A stretch of 37,388 nucleotides of DNA from Nostoc sp. HK-01 (GTDB taxonomy: Bacteria > Cyanobacteriota > Cyanobacteriia > Cyanobacteriales > Nostocaceae). The notes below the pieces were generated by a model, which saw nothing but the letters and a program-made list of their open reading frames with translations, was not told the DNA's origin and did no database searches. Numbering within the stretch: position 1 is the first letter of the stretch; the number at the start of each line of letters is the position of its first letter. Shown piece by piece: positions 24,488 to 30,951 of the stretch. Made by a program: the position numbers and the translations under genes. Location: NCBI GenBank assembly GCA_003990705.1, contig AP018324.1, forward strand, positions 1-37,388. The letters run 5' to 3'.

Positions 24488-25829
24488 TTCAAGGGGCGAC
24501 AATCGCCTCTAAATCAGGACAGATAAAGGTTTGGGAGGCACAGACTCCTTGAAAAAATTAGATGCTTATTGAGAATGAACTGTATAGGGGTAGTAGACTC
24601 TTCTGTGGAGATCAGTTTCGTGGTAAAAAAGAACGGTCTCGTAATTTGACCAAGACCGTCGTCATAATGCTGGCATCATTCTACCAAAACTTCTTAGAAA
24701 AATACCTAAATAAAGCACAGCTAATCACTCTGAAGATGTTGGTGTGGTTGTTACAAAATCAGAAACAGGTCAGGATAGAAAGATTAGCAGCAACACTACC
24801 TTTACCTATACAACAAAATAGTCGTAGGCGGCATTTACAAAGGTTTTTAACACTAAATGCTTTGAGTGTAGTCTTGTTGTGGTTCCCTATCATTGAAGCA
24901 ATAATTAACCAAAATTTTAAAGTAGGGTCACAGTTAACAATTGCGATGGATAGAACACAGTGGAAAGAAAATAATATATTGATGGTAAGTGTGATTTACC
25001 AAAAAAGAGCATGGCCAATATATTGGTGCTTATTAGAAAAAGATGGTAGCAGTAACTTAGAAGAACAGCAAAAAGTATTACGCCCAGTAATCCGTTTATT
25101 AAAAAAGTATAAATTAGTGATTATCGGGGATAGAGAATTTCATAGCGTAGAACTGGCGCATTGGCTCCACAAGCAGAACCAGAGTTTTGTATTTCGTCAA
25201 AAAAAGGATACGACTTTTCAAGAAAAAAGACAAAAATTTCAGTCTTTAAGTAGCATTGAGATTTACCCTGGTATTCGTCAATTTTATCCCAATGTTAAGT
25301 TGACTCAGAAAAAAGGTTTTGGTCGGTTTAATTTAGCAGTCTACTGGAAAAGAAAGTATAGAAGTAAACAAGAAAAGGAAGCTTGGTATTTATTAACTAA
25401 TTTGCCTGATTTAAATACTGCCCTCAAAATATATACTCAACGCTTTGGGATTGAAGCCATGTTCAAAGATTGTAAAACTGGCGGTTACAATTTGGAAAGT
25501 TCTCAAGCTAATCCTGATAGACTTGTACGTTTAATATTCTTAATTGCTTTAGCTATGACCAGTGCTTGGTTACATGGACAAAGGACTAAATTTCAAAAAC
25601 AAGAATCATATATTTGTCGTAGCCAAGAAAAAAATAGAAATGAGAAACGTCACAGTAATTTCTGGATAGGTTTATATGGTCAAAATTGGATAGTTGCTTG
25701 GCATGAGTGTCAAGCATGGGTCGAGGAACTGGCCGGTTTCAGTCGCAATAAGCAAGCATATTATCAGCGAGGTTTAAGGGCTATGAAGCTTATACAGCAA
25801 GCTCTTTAACTGGCTTGTCGCCCCTTGAA
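24488..25829 (+). mobile_element. Complete IS4-family insertion sequence, 1342 bp
   Basis: Perfect 15-bp terminal inverted repeats: TTCAAGGGGCGACAA at 24488-24502 and TTGTCGCCCCTTGAA at 25815-25829. They are flanked by an exact 9-bp target duplication GAATTTTTT (24479-24487 and 25830-25838). The intact repeats, intact duplication and intact transposase gene indicate a recent insertion. Confidence 0.92.
24667..25809 (+). CDS. IS4-family transposase
   Basis: The DDE transposase of the 24488-25829 element, about 380 residues. The start is taken at ATG 24667 (MLASFYQNFLEKYLNKAQL); an in-frame ATG at 24562 would add 35 residues of non-conserved sequence. Catalytic motifs: first Asp in TIAMDRTQWKENN, second Asp in VIIGDREFHSVEL, and the YREK signature YTQRFGIEAMFKDCK with the Glu. 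The stop lies 5 bases before the right inverted repeat. Both element ends and the reading frame are intact, so it should be active. Confidence 0.9.
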   Translation: MLASFYQNFLEKYLNKAQLITLKMLVWLLQNQKQVRIERLAATLPLPIQQNSRRRHLQRFLTLNALSVVLLWFPIIEAIINQNFKVGSQLTIAMDRTQWKENNILMVSVIYQKRAWPIYWCLLEKDGSSNLEEQQKVLRPVIRLLKKYKLVIIGDREFHSVELAHWLHKQNQSFVFRQKKDTTFQEKRQKFQSLSSIEIYPGIRQFYPNVKLTQKKGFGRFNLAVYWKRKYRSKQEKEAWYLLTNLPDLNTALKIYTQRFGIEAMFKDCKTGGYNLESSQANPDRLVRLIFLIALAMTSAWLHGQRTKFQKQESYICRSQEKNRNEKRHSNFWIGLYGQNWIVAWHECQAWVEELAGFSRNKQAYYQRGLRAMKLIQQAL

Positions 25830-25838
25830 GAATTTTTT

Positions 25839-26162
25839 AACGGTAATAGGGTTCCGCTATTGCTCTTACTTGTATCACCCCCTTGTTGGCGTAGTAAGTA
25901 GTCCAAAACTGCGTCAATTTACCCCAAAGCCAGGCCAGTAGGTGCCTAAAAACGCACAAAGCCTCCCCAGAATCGCCGGAGAGGCTTGTTAATAAATTTT
26001 TGGTGCATTTATTATATAACACCCACCATTAAATATGCAACGTAAGATATATTCCAGAGCAGCTTATATGGGGTGGATCTAGCGAAGCTGTTATGAGGGG
26101 CAAGATAGCTGGAAACTATTGCTATAACGTAGATATAGCATTCTTGACATCGAACTTTCCTG
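25839..26162. other. 320-bp intergenic region with a terminator
   Basis: Between the IS4 element and the large recombinase. Apart from the hairpin at 25959-25987 nothing is recognised. Together with the sequence left of 24479 it was one continuous non-coding stretch before IS4 inserted. Confidence 0.4.
25959..25987 (-). terminator. Hairpin terminator downstream of the large recombinase
   Basis: AAGCCTC and GAGGCTT form a 7-bp stem, extended by further pairs, followed on the minus strand by TGTGCGTTTTTAGG. It lies about 175 bp past the stop of the 26163-27887 gene. Confidence 0.5.
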
Positions 26163-27887
26163 CTAAATATCCATAGTCAGCCCAATAGTCTTAAGCGACG
26201 GTAGTGGGGGCAAATTACCTGTAGGCAATAACTGCAAAGCCTCCAAAGCCGGAGCCACTCTTTGTTCTGGAGTGCGACGGTCATAAATCTGGTGTTGCAT
26301 CTTTTGGCTGTGAGCCATCAGTTCAGCCAAGGCAGCAAGTACCTGATCCGTAGCCCCAGACAGTTTAAGATGGGTAACAATAGAATCGCGCACCATATGG
26401 GGGGTAAACGCCTGTCCCGTTAGACGATACATCCGTTTACGGAAATACTGATATAGAGAGCCATCTGTTAATGGTTTGCCATTCAATTGGGTAAATACAT
26501 AGGAATGAGTAGGATTAAAAACAGATCGCCACTTTGATAACCATTCCTCCAGAAGGGGATATAAAGTCTCTGGGAGTTCGATAACGCGTTTTTGTCCGTT
26601 TTTACAAAAGGAATTTCCAGTTTTAAAATCTTCCGCAGTATGCTCAACAAACCATTTCCCATCACGATTAACTAAAGTTTTACCCACTTCTAACTCGCGG
26701 ATGCTTCTAGACCTATCTGGAAAGGCACTCAAAAGCAGACAAATTAAAGCAATCTGATGACTTTGGGCAAGAGTACGGATACTGCGTTTTTTGCCCTTTT
26801 TGTCTCGTGGAGCGCATTCTTCAATCAAACGCTCAACACAGGCTTTATACGTGGGCCAGTCAACCCATTTTTTCGACTCGTCAGAGCGAGGTGGTGCAGT
26901 ATTGACCCGTGCCATAATTTCACACTCAAATCGCCGTAATTCCTCAATGATGGGAATATCTCGGTATCCTACACGTTTACTAGCCACTTGCTCACGAGAT
27001 TGGGATTTGGATTCCTTGTGATACAGAAATTTGGCTACAGCAACCAATGATTCCACACATTTTAATTCCGTATTAGGTGAAGCTTCACGCACCTCTCTAA
27101 GCCACTGTAAATGTTCATCAATCCACTCAATAACTTCATCAATTGCATCCTCATCTCGGTGTCCATCTTTAGTTAAACCACTAGCACTCACAAGCTTCTT
27201 CAAACACAACTGTTCAAGAGGAACACCCTTATACCGATGGAGCCATCCTAATAATCGTTTAGCATTATTAACATGAGAGATCGCACTGCGAGGACGTAAA
27301 GCAGCATCTTGGCGTTTGCGACTACCAATAATTGTTGTTTGAAAACTGAAGAAATTGTCTAATTCTTGTTGTAAAGCAGGCGAAGTTTCCTCCTTCTCCA
27401 ACGCATACTTATACTTGGCATCTTTAGGTGTCAGTTTTTTATTAGTAACACGAACTTGATCACTAACCCGACCTCGGTTCAAGCGAATAGGAGGGCAATA
27501 TTTTTCTGCATCTGTCTTGGCAGCATTTTTCCACCAAGATTGCTCACGACACCAAATAAGCATCTTGTTGAGCTGATACCGATAATTTCGGGAACTAGCA
27601 ACATTACCAAGAGAATCAAAAACTTCTTGTTGGTAGGAGAGGGTATTTTTTAATTCAGATACAGGAATTATCTTCATAAATTCCAATCCTGCTTTTGTCT
27701 CTTCAGATGTTAATTTCTTCCCTAACGTTAAAGTAAAACCCCACTTAGGTAAGGTAAAGCGAATAAGTGCTGTGCGAACAGGTGCTGTCACATCATATCG
27801 ATTACTCTTATGAAGTAATTTGAGGAACGCACAATAAAGTTCATAAACATCAAAAAGTGTTTTAGGAGTTGATAAATTTCTGTCCAT
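26163..27887 (-). CDS. Large tyrosine recombinase/integrase (574 aa)
   Basis: A site-specific recombinase of the phage-integrase fold, much longer than XerC/D. Catalytic residues sit in the last third: Arg in SAFPDRSRSIRELEVG (about 392-394), Lys in AEDFKTG (about 422), His497-x-x-Arg500 (TPHMVRDSI), His526 (ELMAHSQKM) and Tyr535 (HQIYDRRT). The N-terminal 380 residues are helical and basic, probably a multi-part DNA-binding arm. Similar long recombinases occur singly on cyanobacterial plasmids and islands. No attachment-site pair was found around it. A terminator lies downstream at 25959-25987. Start ATG 27887. Confidence 0.8.
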   Translation of the reverse strand: MDRNLSTPKTLFDVYELYCAFLKLLHKSNRYDVTAPVRTALIRFTLPKWGFTLTLGKKLTSEETKAGLEFMKIIPVSELKNTLSYQQEVFDSLGNVASSRNYRYQLNKMLIWCREQSWWKNAAKTDAEKYCPPIRLNRGRVSDQVRVTNKKLTPKDAKYKYALEKEETSPALQQELDNFFSFQTTIIGSRKRQDAALRPRSAISHVNNAKRLLGWLHRYKGVPLEQLCLKKLVSASGLTKDGHRDEDAIDEVIEWIDEHLQWLREVREASPNTELKCVESLVAVAKFLYHKESKSQSREQVASKRVGYRDIPIIEELRRFECEIMARVNTAPPRSDESKKWVDWPTYKACVERLIEECAPRDKKGKKRSIRTLAQSHQIALICLLLSAFPDRSRSIRELEVGKTLVNRDGKWFVEHTAEDFKTGNSFCKNGQKRVIELPETLYPLLEEWLSKWRSVFNPTHSYVFTQLNGKPLTDGSLYQYFRKRMYRLTGQAFTPHMVRDSIVTHLKLSGATDQVLAALAELMAHSQKMQHQIYDRRTPEQRVAPALEALQLLPTGNLPPLPSLKTIGLTMDI

Positions 27888-28431
27888 TAGTTTACCTCAG
27901 ATTTGATTTTATTTGTAATTTTACAAAAGTCAATGTCAGATAAAAATTGCATAACCTTCAGATTAAATATGAGTAAGTAATTAGATATTTAGCAATTTTA
28001 TCTATGATTATAAAAAATAATTATTTCATAATATTCTCCCATATAAAGCCTGATTTATGACATTTTACCCTAAATTTCATGGCACAGAATTTACTCATTT
28101 GCGTGGAAATAAAAGCAAAAATAAAAACTCAAAAACCTTACCAATAGCCAGAAATCAACATTTCTATTTATCTGAATGTCATAAATATTTGTCACAACTA
28201 TTTATGACGGTATTTTTCAGTTAATTTGATTGATTTCCAGCTTTTATCTAGTGACTAAAAAAGCCGGAGATTCAACATCCCCGGCTTAGGTTTATTATTG
28301 GTTTTTAGTTTTTTATTTCAGTTTAATCAGTTATATATGACGGTATTTGATACGTCAAGTGTTACCTCAGAAAATTTGTTATTAATTTCTGGGTGCAGCA
28401 TCCGTTGTACTATTAGTAAAAGTCTTTAAAC
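27888..28431. other. 540-bp intergenic region with repeats and terminators
   Basis: AT-rich sequence upstream of the large recombinase. TATGACGGTATTT occurs twice as a direct repeat (about 28204 and 28335), with related TATGACATTTT (about 28055) and TGTCATAAATATTTGTCAC (about 28176). A 54-codon frame starting with ATG near 28057 (MTFYPKFHGTEFTHLRGN) has no ribosome binding site and is not convincing. A terminator-like hairpin is at 28255-28287. Confidence 0.4.
28255..28287 (-). terminator. Rho-independent terminator (minus strand)
   Basis: AAGCCGG (28261-28267) and CCGGCTT (28281-28287) pair, and the minus strand continues with TTTTTTAG. It is the second terminator behind the 28487-28792 gene and shields the recombinase promoter region. 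Confidence 0.55.
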
Positions 28432-28461
28432 AAAAAAAGGGACGTGAACTTAACCACGTCC
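28432..28461 (-). terminator. Rho-independent terminator of the 28487-28792 gene
   Basis: GGACGTG (28439-28445) pairs with CACGTCC (28455-28461), and seven A residues at 28432-28438 give a U7 tract on the minus strand. It lies 26 bp after the stop codon. Confidence 0.75.
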
Positions 28462-28486
28462 AGTAATGAACGAACAATCTCAATAA

Positions 28487-28792
28487 TTACGCTGCTGCAT
28501 CTGCTACGAGCAACCCATTGACAGCAATAATGAAAAGCTGTGCTAATTCAGGGGTATAAAAATAGGGCCTTTCATCTCTACCACAGGGTTGTGCTATCCA
28601 TTTGCCTTCAAGATTCTGGTAAAAGGTTCCCAGCAAGTGATGGCTGTTCCAAACTCGATACAGTTCTCCGAATTCATCTGGTACTGAGTCAATTTCAATC
28701 TCTGGTGCTACTGCATCAGCTAACTGATCTGTGTGTTTCCCAAACTCTGATTGCACCATAGTTTGGTTATTAAATACTTGTTGTGTAATCAT
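28487..28792 (-). CDS. Hypothetical plasmid protein
   Basis: A 101-residue protein of unknown function with a compact aromatic centre (FGELYRVWNSHHLLGTFYQN, LEGKWIAQPCGRDERPYFYT) and a hydrophobic helix near the end (ELAQLFIIAVNGLLVADAAA). GAGG lies about 11 bases before ATG 28792. Its own terminator is at 28432-28461. Unusually, another terminator-like hairpin (28821-28862) lies just upstream of the start, in the likely 5' leader. I cannot name a family; single small proteins of this sort are common in cyanobacterial genomes. Confidence 0.6.
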   Translation of the reverse strand: MITQQVFNNQTMVQSEFGKHTDQLADAVAPEIEIDSVPDEFGELYRVWNSHHLLGTFYQNLEGKWIAQPCGRDERPYFYTPELAQLFIIAVNGLLVADAAA

Positions 28793-28820
28793 GTGTGAAT
28801 GACCTCATCCAAGGGGTTCT

Positions 28821-28862
28821 AAAAAGGCGATCGCATTCTCTTGCCGGAGGGGTGATCGCCTT
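28821..28862 (-). terminator. Hairpin plus U-tract in the leader of the 28487-28792 gene
   Basis: AAGGCGATC (28824-28832) and GATCGCCTT (28854-28862) pair, followed on the minus strand by TTTTTAG. It ends 29 bases before ATG 28792, so it either stops read-through from upstream or acts as an attenuator. The arms include a HIP1 octamer. Confidence 0.5.
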
Positions 28863-28885
28863 CAACTTTTGAGTATAGCAGTTTA

Positions 28886-28917
28886 GGGGAATAGGGGAAT
28901 AAGGGAATAGGGGAATA
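28886..28917. promoter_or_regulatory. Four tandem 8-bp repeats (GGGGAATA) upstream of an RHH gene
   Basis: GGGGAATA, GGGGAATA, AGGGAATA, GGGGAATA in a row, then an inverted half TATTCCCCC at 28925-28933. They end 38 bp before the RHH start codon. Short tandem direct repeats next to a ribbon-helix-helix gene suggest its operator. Confidence 0.6.
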
Positions 28918-28955
28918 ATGATGCTATTCCCCCTATGCTATGTCAAAATGATGGG

Positions 28956-29126
28956 ATGGCAAAACCGGAAGATACAGTCAAACTGATAATTGGCAAAGAA
29001 TTAAAAATCCGTTTCAAGTCCCTGTGTGTTCAATCTGAAACGGATATGAGCAGTGTTGCCAAAGAGTTAATTGCTGCTTGGTGCGATGAGCAGGGACGCA
29101 AGCTGACTGATCAAAAAAATCAGTAA
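28956..29126 (+). CDS. Small ribbon-helix-helix (CopG/Arc-type) DNA-binding protein
   Basis: 56 residues from ATG 28956 (MAKPEDTVKLIIGKELKIRF); an upstream ATG at 28935 would add MLCQNDG and is less likely. The order is one beta strand (TVKLIIG) and two helices (KELKIRFKSLCVQSE, DMSSVAKELIAAWCDEQG), the RHH fold of plasmid copy-control repressors, partition proteins and antitoxins. No toxin gene follows. Four GGGGAATA repeats directly upstream are a probable binding site, so autoregulation is likely. It could be a copy-number repressor; its target beyond its own promoter is unknown. Confidence 0.65.
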   Translation: MAKPEDTVKLIIGKELKIRFKSLCVQSETDMSSVAKELIAAWCDEQGRKLTDQKNQ

Positions 29127-29235
29127 AAGTTGTTAATAGTTTTTACATTACATTTCTTTAGGTAAAGTTCCGACTCTCCAATAAAATTCGGTACTTTGTG
29201 ATTTTAAAGAAACTACGGTTTGGAACAATCGTCTG

Positions 29236-29412
29236 TCATTTATGAAGCTGAGGTGGAGGTTGAGTAGGATTAATTTCAACCGTAATTGAGAAAGGAGTTA
29301 CAATTAAACGAATTGGTACTTTCTCAGATGCTGCCAAGAAGTAAATCAAAAAACTAATGCTTAATCCAACTGAGATTAAAGCCACATTACGTCGAACATT
29401 TAACAGGTTCAT
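29236..29412 (-). CDS. Small single-TM protein (58 aa)
   Basis: A short gene: MNLLNVRRNVALISVGLSIS…QPPPQLHK. GGAG stands 8 bases before ATG 29412, and the codons look like real coding sequence. One membrane helix (VALISVGLSISFLIYFLAA, residues about 10-28) follows a basic start (NVRRN), so the N-terminus is inside; the outside part is a short beta-like stretch (VPIRLIVTPFSITVEI) with a Pro-rich tail. Function unknown. Its size and layout recall small plasmid-encoded membrane peptides, including toxins and accessory proteins, but no antitoxin RNA or partner is evident. Confidence 0.55.
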   Translation of the reverse strand: MNLLNVRRNVALISVGLSISFLIYFLAASEKVPIRLIVTPFSITVEINPTQPPPQLHK

Positions 29413-29634
29413 ATTCTTGCTCCAAGATGTTGAGTTAGTTGGAAACGGAATCTACGCTCGACTATATACATGTTTGCTCCTACCCAAAACCTACCCGTGA
29501 AACATTTGTAAGGCAGTAGTTTTACTTTTTATATTTCACATAAAATCAGTAAGATAGAAAAGGTATTTGCCTTCATAGTCAGGGGTTTACAGGATTGATA
29601 AACCTAGTTTTTTAATGTGTATATAGTTGATATA

Positions 29635-29779
29635 AGAGGATGTTTTAAAAGTTTAGAGAGGTAGAATTTTGCACTTATCACTAGGTTTAAGTGCGAGGAC
29701 AAATAAAGGTTATAGCCCTATATTGATATGCTTTGCTGTGATAGGTATAGAGCCGAAAGACCCTTTTAAAACATCTTCT
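29635..29779. mobile_element. 145-bp MITE-like element
   Basis: Inverted terminal sequences AGAGGATGTTTTAAAAG (left) and, reverse-complemented, AGAAGATGTTTTAAAAG (right); the 13-bp core GATGTTTTAAAAG is at 29639-29651 and 29763-29775. Ends of this type occur, as far as I recall, on IS5-like elements of filamentous cyanobacteria, which would supply the transposase. The interior holds no gene. Confidence 0.6.
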
Positions 29780-29825
29780 AATCCAATCCTACATAGGTTA
29801 TAAATTCAAGAATCTCCATAGAGAA

Positions 29826-30065
29826 TTAACGAAAAGACTCATAGATGATGGCAACTGCAAAAGAGCAGAAGATAAACACTGCAATACGCCCAATCCACTC
29901 CCATACGCTTGGAGCTAATATCATCTGAACAATTGTGGAAGCTCCAAAAACTTGAGATATGACACAGGCGATCGCAAAACCAAGCAGAATCAGCAAGAAA
30001 AATTTCAGCCCCTTACAAGTCCACTTGAACCAAACACTAAGGTTGTCAGTTAGATTATTTCTCAT
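29826..30065 (-). CDS. Small two-TM membrane protein (79 aa)
   Basis: MRNNLTDNLSVWFKWTCKGL is followed by two membrane helices, FFLLILLGFAIACVISQVFG (about 22-41) and WIGRIAVFIFCSFAVAIIYE (about 57-76). AAGGG lies 7-8 bases before ATG 30065. No family is recognised. It stands alone between a MITE and a terminator and is transcribed in the same direction as its small neighbours. Possible roles are a membrane accessory or a small toxin-like protein; nothing in the sequence decides between them. Confidence 0.55.
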   Translation of the reverse strand: MRNNLTDNLSVWFKWTCKGLKFFLLILLGFAIACVISQVFGASTIVQMILAPSVWEWIGRIAVFIFCSFAVAIIYESFR

Positions 30066-30167
30066 GGGTTTGCCCTTTTTGAAGAGTTAAATTTTGGGAT
30101 AAATACACCTTCTGTTACAAAAAGCTGCTGGCAGATATAACAGTTATGTATGTTGTACAACTTCCAA

Positions 30168-30205
30168 CAAAAAAGCTGGCCAAGTGGAAACCCACGTGAA
30201 CCAGC
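30168..30205 (-). terminator. Rho-independent terminator of the 30357-30752 gene
   Basis: GCTGG (30175-30179) pairs with CCAGC (30201-30205), and inside this CCAAGTGG pairs with CCACGTGA-type bases around a short loop. Six A residues at 30169-30174 give a U-tract on the minus strand. It lies about 150 bp after the stop codon. Confidence 0.65.
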
Positions 30206-30356
30206 ATGTGATCAGTATCTAATCCTCAAAGCTAGTTGGATAGTTAATTAGTAAATATTTAATTGTTACTAAGTGTCAGCTGTACCAGCTGCTATAAATG
30301 AAGTGTGTAGAGAATAAGAAGACAGAATTTATTTTTCCTTCACTACTTAAAAACTA

Positions 30357-30752
30357 TTAGCTAGTCCTTCTTTGCTGTCCTCTATAAAATATTTCCACTT
30401 TGCCAATAAACGATCTAGAGTCAGGGAATTCCACTCTGACAATACCGAAACCACTAATTATCGCCACAGCAATAACCCTGGAACGAAAAAAATCAATCGG
30501 ATTATCGGAAGGTGACTCTGACAACAGAGTTGTTATCTCCAAAGGAGATGGAGGAAGACTGTACTCCTTAGCTATATTAATTAGTTCTTGGTAAGGGCAG
30601 GTGATTGAGTGTCTATTCGGAAAAACAATCCTCTGGTCATCTTTCCCAATTCTTTTGAGAGAAGCATAATAGGGGCTTTGTGTTCCAAACAACCTGGGTA
30701 AACTGTCTAAACACTCCTTTAGTGACTGTTGGCTAAAGTCATTGTGAGTCAT
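30357..30752 (-). CDS. Hypothetical protein
   Basis: 131 residues, not recognised. AGGAG is 8 bases before ATG 30752, so the start is secure. The sequence has a polar N-terminus (DFSQQSLKECLDSLPRLFG), a middle with NRHSITCPYQELINIAKEY, and a beta-rich C-terminal part (SRVIAVAIISGFGIVRVEF…RSFIGKVEIFYRG). No membrane helix or catalytic motif stands out. It is divergent from the HTH-NACHT gene, with about 200 bp between them holding both promoters, so it could be regulated together with it. Confidence 0.55.
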   Translation of the reverse strand: MTHNDFSQQSLKECLDSLPRLFGTQSPYYASLKRIGKDDQRIVFPNRHSITCPYQELINIAKEYSLPPSPLEITTLLSESPSDNPIDFFRSRVIAVAIISGFGIVRVEFPDSRSFIGKVEIFYRGQQRRTS

Positions 30753-30951
30753 AGGCTTACTCCTATCAGAGCGACTATGACTCGCTCTTTTAGCTTTTAT
30801 GTATAATAGCCGACTCTTATTTATTTTACAAGTATGCTAGTTTATTTTTTAAAATTGTATATTTATTTCTGTTTAAAATATCTGTACTAACCTAATATAT
30901 TGTTTTATTCAGTTATAATTGCTAAGATATACGATTCTATGTGTGACAGCA

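Noticed and set aside
25837-26022. 61-codon minus-strand frame containing the terminator
   Set aside because: It spans a hairpin terminator and starts in unrelated AT-rich sequence, so it is unlikely to be coding.
28057-28221. 54-codon plus-strand frame (MTFYPKFHGTEF…)
   Set aside because: There is no ribosome binding site, low-complexity Lys/Asn codons, and it overlaps repeat boxes upstream of the recombinase.
28886-28917. Tandem repeats considered as a CRISPR array
   Set aside because: Units are 8 bp with no spacers and no cas genes nearby; an operator is the better reading.
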